Source of the DNA: Arctopsyche grandis
Taxonomy: Eukaryota > Arthropoda > Insecta > Trichoptera > Hydropsychidae
DNA length: 64,000 bases
Direction of reading: 5' to 3'
NCBI RefSeq assembly: GCF_051622035.1
Contig: NC_135356.1
Span: forward strand, 18,527,685-18,591,684
This document shows, piece after piece, positions 53,167-64,000 of the stretch. The translations under genes were made by a program, and so were the position numbers. Position 1 is the first letter of the stretch. Every line of letters begins with the position of its first letter. Below the pieces are notes generated by a model. That model made no database searches and was not told the origin of the DNA. It saw only the letters and a list, made by a program, of their open reading frames with translations.

Positions 53167-53222
53167 AGATTACATTTAATATTATACGATATCTAATCTT
53201 CGTATAATATTAAATGTAATCT
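53167..53222. repeat. Perfect 23-bp inverted repeat
   Basis: AGATTACATTTAATATTATA with CGA (53167-53189) and its exact reverse complement (53200-53222) enclose a 10-nt loop. No mismatch in 23 positions suggests recent origin or selection. Confidence 0.9.
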
Positions 53223-56200
53223 TCGGCCTAAAATTTTATTTTGCCTTCATAATTTAAACTCGATCCTCTCAATTATAAACAGTATATACCTCATAAAACA
53301 AAACTTCATTCGTAGTAATTATTTTACATACGTTCATGCCTCACAATCATCGGAATTCGTGGGCACGCGTTCCTGTGATCGGCGATGAGATACATATCCA
53401 GCTAACCCATCTTTTGTTCTACAATGTATTTGAATGTAGAAATGGAATGATTAATTAACAACTATTTGATTAATTTCGAGAGGCGGTACATTGTTTCGCG
53501 AATGAATGAAATTCCAAACAAAGCTGCCCACACACATACTCATCGTGAGGAAGCTTTTAAAGACAGGTCACGTGGATCCATCGAACTTGGCGATATTGAA
53601 AATAAACTTCGTCCATTATAATTTAAAAGCTTTTCAAAAATATTAAATAGGAAAATATATATGAAAATTGTTGATTCAAAAATATTTTCATGAAAACTTA
53701 ATGTATTCTAAATTATTTAATTTTTCCGTATTTAGGTTCATATGAGTTAGTAAAATTACAATATGATATTTTATTTAATTTTCTTACTTTCAAATTTATA
53801 ATATTTTGAATTTAAAAACGTTAGGAATAATCTACTTTAGTCTTCTGTTTTTTTTTTCGTGTAAATAGATGTATTTATTTGAGCTAATTTAATTGGGTGC
53901 GTAGAAAAAAGCATCAGCTTTTATTTAGAACCGTTTCAGTAACTAAGCCAAATAAAAATTAAGACTTAACTTGTCCTCTCTAATAATATCATACTAATTT
54001 TTCTAGGAACAAACATAGTCATATATGAATGAATTATGTATGAAATGTATTAAAATGAAACATACAGATAAATAAATAAAAAAAAAACTAGTCAAATCTC
54101 GCTATAACGACCTATTAAATTATTTCGCTATACTGAATATTCACTATAAAGAAATTGGAAAAAAACTGATAACTTCAAGTAATAATTTAAATAATTTTGT
54201 AGCATAAGCTCTTTCACAGCTGAAGCTTTCCATATACATATGTATGTATGTAAAGATACATTATAAAATGAATACGTTTTCAGAAAATTTGAACGTCTGG
54301 TCACCCCAGTATCAGCAATGGTTGTAGTTGTTGTTATTAATATTTAGTATTTATGAGTATATGCGAAACCCGGTGGCAGATGGGTACGAGATTTGGGGCG
54401 GCCCAGCCTCCGGCCCGGCCCCCCTCATTTAAGAGGCGAGGTCCCCTCTTCTGATATGTAACACCCCTGTTGTCAATTGACAATACAATTACAACCGAAA
54501 AAATCACACAACATTTAACAACCCGCGCCGCAACAAAACGGCCGGAATCATATCCCTCGTTACCCTTCAAACTTGCGATCACCTGGACTTAAAAAAGAAA
54601 GCGTCGTCGCATCCAAAGGAATGGGGGAAATTTGCATCGGTTTTTTCTTAAAAAAACACATATGTTAATTTGCAACTGAATCGTTTTTTCAGTGCCAAGT
54701 AAATCAGAAAGTTACATTTAATTTAAGCCAAATTTAGTGATTATTTTGTTTATTATAAATACAAAAACATATATTGTAAATAAATTACTATTTAATGAAT
54801 TAAAAATTTGCTAAAACTAAAATTTTGGGAATCAATTATATATAATACATACATAGATACATTTTCTTATTAAAGAGCTTAAATTTTTAATGTACATACA
54901 TACATATATTCGATTCTGAGCGTAGCGAACTTCGCCGTGCTAAACAATGGTACCATTTCGAAGGTATTGAAGTTTTTATTGAAAGAGTTTTATCTCCATT
55001 ATTTTCTTGGAGCGAAAATAATGGGAATGGGTTACTGTTGTATATGTACATATGTAATACATACAAACATAGGGAGGATTTTATATGGAACTGGTCAATA
55101 ACAATTATTGTTAAATCAAACCGGCAACCTCTGAATGAAAACGATCCAGTTTTTTCCAGCTGCAATTAGCATCGTTGAGAAAATCGAATTCATTTTTTAG
55201 TTTCGGCTACAATTTGATTATGTAAATCGTTGTTCCAGTGAGCAATGACGTTTGAAAAATATGCATAAATAAAATTTTATGGAAACATTTTCAAATCCAT
55301 AAAATTAAACATCCATTGTGTATAAAAACAAATGCAACCATATTTTGCTTGGTTTTACAGTGGTTTTTGACACGCGCTTCTTAGATTTGCCACCCCTGCG
55401 CCAAGTCGCAATTCTCAAGGGGGTCTTTAAAATGCAACAGTGAAAAGAATCAAACCCACAAATATATATATTTAGCACTTAACTTGAAATTTGCGAACAA
55501 AAGTCAAAGCCGAACCTGGCACGGGGAGAATGCGAATTGAATTGTACCTTTTGTCCGTATCTCAATGACACACACATATGTATATATTTATACATAATAC
55601 ACACGCACGTTTACACACGGATATTCAATAGAAAATATTCGACATATGAAGTAGAGAGTGAAAAAAATAATAATAATAACACATTCTGATTCATTGTGTC
55701 CCGTTTGAGGGATATCGATGTCAATGGGATGCGTGTCATTCGTAACCGACACCTTTAGAGTTATTTTATTATTAATGCGATTTGAAAGATCTAAACAAAA
55801 AAATAAATAAATATGAAACGATGGATTTGAAGAAGTCTGCTGTGTGATAAAATGGATCCTATTGTTTTTATAACGTATCCAAAGCTATCTAAAATGCACA
55901 AAAATATATTGTTGTACGGTTACATTTTGAATTTAATTTGAAAATTATGAATTTGTTATTTTGGTATATTGTTTTTTTAATATAAATTATTAAAAGGCCC
56001 ATTTTTTTAATCAAACCTCATGGTTTAATAACACTATATATCTGATTGATGTTAAAATACATAGATGCATATATTTATATATGTACATATATCTAAATGA
56101 ATTAAAATTTTCACATTTTGAATTTTATCAAAACAATGAAAGAATAGCATACTATGTATGTATGTAGGTACATACATATGTAGATGAATGGAAATCTTTT

Positions 56201-57912
56201 GGTGAAACTGAAAGAATTCCTCATCAACTCATTTTTAATATGTTCATTTTTCCATTTCCACCTGGTGATCCTCTCGGTGAATCGATTTATTGTAACTACG
56301 ATCCGATAATAAGATTATCGTGGACTCAATGATAGATAATAAACACGACTGTAATCCGCTAATCCGTTGTTAAATCAACCGTGCGACAATAAAAGGTTCG
56401 CGCATTGGTATTACACCCGTGAAAAGAAAGGGGACTATGTAGTGTATCATGTATAATAATATATCGAGTGGTTTTTATTGTTGTCGTTCTCAACCCAAGA
56501 GACTGTCTCTCTATTCCGACAATAGTGCGATTGACTTCTGTTGAGGGGGGTGAGCCTCACAAAGGACATGACACACAGAAAAGTCACAATGGACAACAAA
56601 CCGAAACACGAGGAACAAATGCGAAAAAGATTGCCAACACCGCGCTTGCAATTGTCGCTGGCCAACGGCGCATTCAAAACACACGCGAAATGAAGGTGTT
56701 GCTAGTGGGACAAAAGGCAGATGGGATAAGTCAGGGGTTCTTCACAATATCTGTGAATCGTGTACAAAAATATCTAAACTTACTGGCATATAACTAATAA
56801 AGTAGGGAATTATTGAAATTATTGAATATAAAAAAACTTTATTGTATAAAAATTTAGGGATCCAACTAAAAAGTTATTTTTAAACGGTTAACCGTGCATT
56901 AAACATAAACCAGGTAGCACCGATGTCGTATAATTTTTGAACTAAACTAAAAAAGTCGGAATTAATGTACAACTTTTGCCAAATTCTATAATAAATCCTC
57001 GCATTACATATGATATGTATGATATTATGAACATTTGATAAACGATCTACTTGTCCACTTACGGATAATGATCATTGGGGTGAACCTAGTTGTGTTCTCT
57101 GTCTTTCAAGGATTCAATATCGTTTTAAAATGATCCGCTCACTACGATCGTAATACTATTTAACAATAAATTCACATTTTTTTATAACATATGTAAGTAT
57201 GTACATATGTATGTAAGTATTAACATTATGTTATCAGGTAATGGGTCGAGAGATGAGTCTCTTGATGTATGTATGTATGTATAGTATCTCTCGTAGATTC
57301 TACGACCAATGTCGTAGAGCCAGTGAGTACGGTAATTACTGCCACCGTACTCCTTTATTTTACTATATTTATTCCTAAGCCCTATATTTTAGTGCTCCGT
57401 CCTTTTGATTTGTTTATCTATTTTGTGATGTTGACTCTCGCCGGTTCATAGTAGTTCAATATATTCAAATATTTTATAGATAAATATGTAGTAAATTCCT
57501 TTTGAAAATCGTTGAATTTTCATTACATCCCCGGGGATCTAATATCCCCATTGAACGAATATTGAACAATATGTGGAACAGTGAAAAAACCAAATAAAAA
57601 ATAGACATTTATTTATGCATTGCAAATTGAAATGAGCTGTATACATTTTTGAATTTTTAAAACAAAAGTTTAAATATGTAGTTATTAAAAAAAGTTCGTC
57701 CTTGTGAAAAACTTATAATATTATAATATAGTACATTTATAAAGATTTTTATTTTTAGTGATAAAAACAAGCACAATCAGTCTTTTTAAGTCATGAAAAA
57801 ATTATTTATTTAACCTTTATTTTTTTCAAAAAATTATGTCCGCCGTAGCTGAAACTTGTCGGTCGACAAATATCTACAATGTGAATGCCTGCTTACCTTA
57901 ATGTGTATATGA
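53223..57912. other. Upstream noncoding region of Awh
   Basis: No coding exon recognised. GC-balanced patches lie at 53335-53600, 54365-54600, 55370-55560 and 56265-56430. The last contains TCCGCTAATCCG, TAAGATTATCG and TTTATTG sites. The patch at 54365-54470 (GGCGGCCCAGCCTCCGGCCC) is the most GC-rich in the area and looks like the remnant of a transposon. The rest is AT-rich with microsatellite tracts. Confidence 0.45.
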
Positions 57913-58080
57913 TATATCTTAAGGGCGGCGGTCAAGTTTCTATTGCCCACAAAAAATGGTTCACTATTGTCAATTACTATCCTACAAAGCAAAAGAGCAT
58001 AAAAAGGTTGGAAATAGAAATTGAAAGTAGTGAATCATTTTTTGTGAGCAATGGAAACTTGACCGCCACTCTTTAGATAT
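57913..58080. mobile_element. Foldback MITE with ~65-bp arms
   Basis: ATATCTTAAGGGCGGCGGTC at 57913 and AAGTTTCTATTGCCCACAAA are mirrored on the other strand from 58080 (ATATCTAAAGAGTGGCGGTC, AAGTTTCCATTGCTCACAAA). A third, shorter relative of the arm (GACAAAAGTGAACCATTTTT) follows at about 58168-58195, so this may be a compound insertion extending to about 58210. Confidence 0.75.
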
Positions 58081-58379
58081 AACTAGACTTAAGCATTGGC
58101 TTGGTGCTTTTAAAATATCAACAGACCGCTCCATTAATGTACAAAGCAAGCCGGAAAAAATCATGGTTGACAAAAGTGAACCATTTTTTTGCGAAAAGCA
58201 TCGTCCCAAAGTCTTTACATGTACATATGTAGATATGTATAATTTATGTACAATAGCTTAAAGAGTATCAATTATTTTTTCCATTTCAATATTTAAAAAA
58301 GATACATTCAATATATCAAACGGTTTTTTACAGATATATATGTACATATGTATGTATGCAAAAGACATCAACGGGCGGT

Positions 58380-59000
58380 AGATAGTGGCAACGGCCGTAT
58401 CCTTCCAAAATCACCTCACAAAAATAAAAGGTAGGCGATTAAAAATTAAAAAGAAATCTCATTTGTACATGAGATATGTATAGGAGCGTGTACCGAGGGG
58501 CAAACTGGTGTACATAATAATATGCAACCGATTGTTTTCAATATGGCCGCAGGGCGTAAGCGGAATCCGTTCGACGCGTATATAAATAAGGTGGCGAGCG
58601 GACGCGGCCAATGTAAATATTACCGACGATTAATTGACCGAGATAAACGGCGTAAATCTTGCTCCCTTTTTCGATGTTTTAATTTTGTTTGTTCTATATT
58701 CTTTTTATTCTTATTCCACAATCTATTATTTATTTATTTCGACTCAGAGTCGGCGACCGGCGGTTTGCGAGCGGCGCGCCCCCGCATCTGCCGCAAGGCG
58801 CCACCGACTCATAAATCAGTGGACCAAAAGCGCCCAAACACGCTCCAAAGTGATTTCATTAAACGGTATCAGAACCCCCGAACATGCGTCAGCTTCCCTC
58901 CCCTCCATCTAGCCTTCGAGCGGAAAATTTGTGCAAAAATGGCGCGAAACTGAACTGTCAGCAAATGCTGCGTTTGCTGATTCGATTACGCGTCAACGGG
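58380..59000. promoter_or_regulatory. Large GC-rich island upstream of Awh
   Basis: The most striking composition change in the upstream region: GGTGGCGAGCGGACGCGGCC, TTGCGAGCGGCGCGCCCCCG and CATCTGCCGCAAGGCGCC among AT-rich flanks. On + there is a clear TATA-like GCGTATATAAATAAGG at 58579. Homeodomain/forkhead-type sites (GTAAATATTACC, ACGATTAATTGACC) are close by. Open frames cross it on + but show no family resemblance. Enhancer, distal promoter or noncoding exon are all possible. Confidence 0.35.
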
Positions 59001-60899
59001 CTGACACGGTTAAATTTAAATTCATTCAAACTATTTGAGCTTTATGTTATGTTATGCTATCTGTAAGCTGTTTTTAATTTGTAAGAAAGTTTTCACAAAT
59101 TGGAAACATCGTCTTACATATATTGACGTGTCATTCATATTTACCTTCTGATATCGCATATATACTCTGAGTAATATGTACATATGTACAAATATTAAAT
59201 ATAATTAGTTTAATTTTAAATAGATACATGCATTTATTATCATATTTAACGTGAAAATATTGTCTTTAGTGTGAAAAAATTGACCGGCCCAGAATTTTCT
59301 GAGCCACGTTACAGTTTTGTATATTTTATTAAAAGAGTTATTTTTGGCAATAAAATCAAGCCGAGATTTTAAAAAGTATTTTTTAAAACATATGACATAT
59401 CAATTTAAAAGATTCAGACTTTTTATATAACATATTAAAAATTTACATTTTCAAACATTTGCAAATTGTTGTCCACTCACTTGTAATTACATATGTATAT
59501 ATACAATGTATAATATTGATTAACGCGCAATCTACAACTTAATCTGAAGGTTTTTAAATTGAACCCCATTTAAATTTAATAGTTCAATATTTTTAATAAA
59601 ATATTTTTATTATTCAAATACAAAAAAAATAGAGATATTTAAGTTTTATATTGATTTATTAGGCACTAACACTGTTGTCCATCCAGTGTAGGATGACTCT
59701 CACATGCCGTCCTTTTCACCCCATTTCGTCCAATGACATTTCGCGCGTAGTGTTCTACACGAAATGTGATGACGGAGATAACACGTACATTTTTCCTAAG
59801 TCTCTTCCTACAGTGGACCATGCATACTATATTATATTTGAATTGCTTAGTTGGTTGTAGATATGTATGTATAGTTAAACTTGAACTACAACATCCATCT
59901 GTGTAACTTAATATTAACTCCAATATATGTAATTCTAATTATATCATTACCACAACAACCAACTTTGTTTGTAGTTGTTTTCCTACATTTTTTTTATTTT
60001 AATCGTTATGTTCTTATTAGTGAACCGGTGGTGTGAGGTGAGATATCGCAGAAGGGCAACAATGTTTCTAAAACCTTCCTATCTGATTTCCTACTACAGT
60101 GAGAATGGAATATAATACTTTTTACTATTCGACTTTAACAATTCGATTACCAACATCCGTGTTGAATTGCTGACATTTGAATGTTGCGCCAGCGTGCTCA
60201 ATAACGGTTCGAAGGGTCTACGGGTGATAGATGGGTTCTTTTGAACTGTGCTTGTGCAAAAAAACATCCGAATTTAACTTACGTTATGCTGAGCGGATTA
60301 TATTGCGACAAAGACCTAGATTTAATTCTTTACAATGATGAACGCAATTTATTAACACGTTTCAAAATAAGATCTCTAATCAAAACCACTGTCTACAGAT
60401 TGCATTATTATTTGCTTAAAGTTCCCAAGCATAAATTCTAACTATTGCAGAATTTTCTATCCATAATATTTTGAACAATCATAACTTTTGTTACATTTTA
60501 TGAAAGTAATGTCCTTCTTTAGATAAAATATAAGCTCTGCTGTGAAATCATAAATTACACACGATTCTGATTCTTACATTAATAACTTCCCCGCTCGTTC
60601 CTGCGTGGAGTTATTAACGTAAAAATTTATGGTCGGTCATACAAAAAATCGTATATATTTTCACCGTTTATTTCCCCTGTCTCATTAATGTACGACCAGA
60701 GAGGGCAGACGTTTCCCGTTTAATTGTTTTTTTTTTAATACGACCCCCCACCCCCGATAAAACTCTGACTGAAGACCACAAAAGGTTCCCACAAACTCAT
60801 AGAGACGTACGCTAAAAATATAAAATTCTAAGATTTTTTGTGCTCTAAGGACGCAAATCCATTTTATTTTATACATAAACATGCCATATATATACCAGG
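59001..60899. other. Noncoding, nothing recognised
   Basis: AT-rich, no coding block. A patch at 59690-59780 (ACTCTCACATGCCGTCCTTT) and a C-run near 60744-60756 are the only departures from background. Confidence 0.45.
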
Positions 60900-61580
60900 A
60901 ACGATATAATTTTCATAACTGGTGATCCAGCTGATTTACTAAACAGACTAATACAACTAGACAGGGAAAGTAGGATTAGGATTAGTAGGTAGGATAGACC
61001 AAACTAATGTTTAATAGCTATTGCATGCCTGATAGCATTTCATTAGATGATAAAACAGTAGAAGTAGTAAATAATTATTTATATTTAGGTCAAATAATAG
61101 GCATGTCCGGTAGTAAAGAAGAATAAATAAAGATACATGAAATTAGGATAGAGTGCTTTTAGATGAATGAATATTGTTTCGAAATAAAAAAATGCCACTC
61201 TGCCTGAAGAAAAAGATCTTCGATCAATGCGTTTTTCCAGGATGTGAAACTTGGACATGAACGCTAAGATGCTACACAAAGTCCAAGGTATTCGAAGAAG
61301 TATGAAACGCTGTATGCTCGGCATAACGAGGAAATACAGGAAGCGGAACACTTGGGTGAGAAGTATTCTAACTATTGCATGACAAGGGTAGTGAACATAG
61401 TGGATAGAGATTGAAATGGCAATGGGTGGGCCACGTGGCCAGAATGAACGAAAGGTGGACAAAAGAAGTGCTAGAATGGTAACCAAGAGAATTCAAAAGG
61501 GTAAAAGGAAGACGGGTAGATGAAATTAGGAAGACGTGCAGGGTGAGATATATAGATGAGAGTTACGCAAAACAGAAAGG
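60900..61580 (+). mobile_element. RTE-like 3' fragment
   Basis: Aligns with about 7503-8210 of the large copy, beginning just after RT motif C (NDIIFITGDPADLLNRLIQL) and including ATTGCATGCCTGATAGCATT and AAATAATTATTTATATTTAG. Many small deletions and stops. The tail is absent. Confidence 0.88.
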
Positions 61581-61704
61581 CCTAGCAGGTAAATTACAAA
61601 CATCAATAAACAATTATGTTTCTACTGTGTCATACAGACAGAGTAGGTATCATAATATCAGAAAATTTGAGATTCTGTATGTATAAACTCTTAGAATATA
61701 TTAT

Positions 61705-61783
61705 ACTAGTTGTTTTACCCGGCTTTGCTCAGTATTTGTAATATAAACAGCTTAAACATGGCGAATCTAATGGTAAATATTAA
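61705..61783 (-). repeat. Helitron-like 3' terminus, copy 2
   Basis: The minus strand ends AAAGCCGGGTAAAACAACTAG followed by T and matches 19919-20003 over about 78 bp. Its hairpin is weakened by two transitions relative to copy 1. Confidence 0.4.
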
Positions 61784-62904
61784 TTATGTTTTTTATTTAA
61801 TTTATTAAAAAAAAAAAAGATATCGAATCGATCACCAAGATATGGATATATTTTTCATATATAATTCGGCCATAAATCATACACGAAGCCTTTCTCCAGG
61901 ACATATTTTTATGTTTACTGAAAGTTACATACATAAGTATGAAATAAATGTTGTATTTTTGAATTTGACTCCGACTGAATGAGAGTATTCCGAGTCATCC
62001 TATGTAGATATAAGTGACACATTTAATAATAATATTAATGGGTATTTGAATTAAAAATACTACTCGTGCAGAATTTGCATACGTTTTTAATTGACTTATT
62101 AATGAAACAAATAAAAGTTTAATACGAAAGCATCGAAATTCAAATCACTGTTGTGTGGATGTACGATCCATAAATTCAAATTCACGTATTATATTATAAT
62201 ATATATGGGTACAAACTATTTTGTATGCAAATAGACCAATTAAGCGGCTCGTGTTCCGTTTCGCCTTTTACTTTGAACCGAAAATGAAACAAACAAAAAA
62301 TGAAATACCTATATATGTAAATAAACGAAAACGAGACCGCCTGACGAATAATTTAATCGGCACACACTGATTTCGAATAAACAATAAAATAAACGTTACC
62401 AAGAAGGGAGCAGATGAAAGGGAATGGGGGGTGGGGGGGTTGAAAGTGGACCGTGTCGAGATTAGATCGACTCGCTAATGGTATCGAATAAAGCTGTCGA
62501 ATCGACTGGGCGTGATGTCCAAAAGTACTCCATACAAATATTATTTACTCGTTCGAATTAGATGAATACAAATAAACGAGTTTCAATTTTCGACCGGCAA
62601 CCTAATAACAAATATAATTAACGGAAGCCCGATCTCGAAAGGGTTCTTCAAAAAAAATTCTAAGAGTGACGAAGCGTGCATTTAAATATTTGGAAAAATT
62701 GCAAAACAATTTAAAATATGGCCCAATACCTTTATAGTATAAAAGTATAGTTTAGTTCTGTATAGTATAGTTTCTGGCCACAGTGACATATTGGGGTGAC
62801 CTGTGAAGACACTGTGGTATATGTACTTGTGTATTAAAAATAAAAAGAGTAATAATATGCTTTATAACATAAAACACATATTTAATTTACACGCTATCCA
62901 ACCC
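61784..62904. other. Noncoding, with a GC-balanced island at 62210-62660
   Basis: The island contains a perfect POU octamer, ATGCAAAT (62225-62232), followed by ACCAATTAAGCGGC, and a G-rich run at 62425-62440. It is a candidate distal element of Awh. No coding exon is seen. Confidence 0.35.
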
Positions 62905-62938
62905 TACGGTATATATGTATATATACATATATACCGTA
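62905..62938. repeat. Perfect 34-bp palindrome
   Basis: TACGGTATATATGTATA followed immediately by its exact reverse complement, with no loop. Such spacer-free palindromes are prone to cruciform formation and instability. Confidence 0.9.
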
Positions 62939-64000
62939 TTTATGTATATACATTTACATATAATACATTTATGCATGTGTATATTATTTACACATAAACT
63001 CGACTACAAAATAGTCTGAAAAAAATGGAAAACGAGTCTTGAGATATTGTAAGTTGGTGGAACGAGGAAGACCCCAAGAAGGGACTAAGTGACGTCATAT
63101 TAAGTCCTCTTGTGTCCTGCTCGCGCACACGTAAGTAAAGCTGTGCGATAAATACAGAGAGATTTTCACGATACGCCAATAATACATACATAAGCCGGAT
63201 ATAAAAAGGTTTGAAATATCAACTGTACAATCAATCCCCCCCCCCCTCCTTCCCACAACACGCTAAATCAGTTATGTAAAAAAAGAAAAGTATAGGGGTT
63301 TAGAAAGAAAAAAAAGTTGATAGTTGAGTAGTAATGCTCGATAGCATGTATTTTAAATTTTCATTTATTTCTTGCGTTTTTTACTGAAACGATCTAACGC
63401 GTTATAGATTAAAAATAATTCTTATGTAAATATAAGTCTAGGCTGGTCCTCTAAAGTTTTAAAATATCCACAATTCAATTACAACAAATTTATATCGTTG
63501 TCCATATTTGATTGTTCACTCGGGTAGGCGAAGTTTACACCGAATGAAAAACTGGAAATCGGCCTACCTGAGGTAGTAGATTGTTATGGTATGGTCCCTC
63601 GCGTCATTTGCTTGCACGGACTAATTCCTGTACCCTCCTCGCTACTGGTGAATTGTTCGGTCGAAGGCAAAACATTTTTTAATGAACTCAACTCTTCGAG
63701 CATTTATGGAATTTCCACTAAAAACAGTAGATTTGTATCTATCAAACATCATTTTGAACTACAAATAAATAACTCATATTTACACAGAACTTTTTGAGTG
63801 CAAATATGGCAGGGGTTCGGCTCGTGAAACGATTCTCTCAAAAAAATCAGTGTATAGCGCCCGGAAATAAATAAGGAGACCATGGAATGTCGCATTCTCG
63901 ATCGATTAAGTATTGAAGACAAAAAAAATTACAACTAAGAAAAGTAGGCTACTTAGAATATTTCTAATAGCACAAAAATGAAAAATCACTTCTAAACAGA
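62939..64000. other. Noncoding end of window
   Basis: Includes ACATATAATACATTTATGCA tracts, a run of ten C near 63237-63246 and a GC-balanced patch at 63500-63700. The open frame 63591-63797 has no family resemblance. Nothing can be assigned. Confidence 0.4.

Noticed and set aside
54337..54582. Minus-strand open frame near a GC-rich patch
   Set aside because: No recognisable domain; the patch looks like transposon-derived sequence.
58522..59066. Open frames across the upstream GC island
   Set aside because: Three frames overlap and include homopolymeric stretches; no family resemblance.
63574..63592. TGAGGTAGTAGATTGT, a 16-nt match to the 5' part of vertebrate let-7f
   Set aside because: Insect let-7 normally has G at the twelfth base, the 3' half does not match, the downstream sequence does not fold back onto it as a pre-let-7 hairpin, and no mir-100 or mir-125 sequence is nearby. 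Probably chance.

Overview
The window is AT-rich insect nuclear DNA, not bacterial or phage. Reasons: spliced genes with GT-AG introns, long (TA)n and (GTAT)n microsatellites, and a high density of decayed transposable elements (Tc1-like, RTE-like, CR1/jockey-like, R1-like, hAT MITEs, possible Helitron ends). It also holds an Arrowhead (Awh) LIM-homeobox orthologue. A short run of the insect telomeric unit TTAGG at about 13.01-13.05 kb argues mildly against Diptera. I cannot name the species from sequence alone.

Layout. 0-31 kb is gene-poor and repeat-rich. It contains a complete but dead Tc1-like element (697-2307), a CR1/jockey-like fragment (4505-5580), the best RTE-like copy (6013-8290), decayed R1-clade copies (10.1-13.0 kb), three copies of a 'GAATGTCTG...GGTTCAGCTA' repeat, several long (TA)n tracts and two kinds of small DNA transposon. 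32.7-35.4 kb holds an intact five-exon gene on the + strand for a proton-coupled amino acid transporter of the SLC36/PAT family, 477 residues.

38.0-49.1 kb holds the Awh orthologue on the - strand in five recognised coding exons. The two genes are convergent, with about 2.6 kb between stop codons. The first Awh intron is about 8.9 kb and carries TE fragments plus several high-complexity, GC-richer islands.

49.1-64 kb lies upstream of Awh. I see no protein-coding exon there. It holds hAT MITEs with 8-bp target duplications, foldback repeats, another RTE-like fragment, and more GC-richer islands (51.4-51.8, 56.3-56.4, 58.4-59.0, 62.2-62.7 kb). These look like candidate cis-regulatory modules or noncoding 5' exons of Awh.

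The transporter and Awh have unrelated jobs (membrane transport and developmental transcription control); nothing in the sequence links them beyond adjacency. I did not find a convincing undescribed multi-gene system. The points most worth a second look are the island archipelago around Awh, an 87-nt intron-like insert in the Tc1-like transposase, a 225-bp foldback in an Awh intron, 3'-terminal stem-loops shared by CR1-like tails, a VNTR inside a dispersed repeat, and several sharp local inverted duplications.
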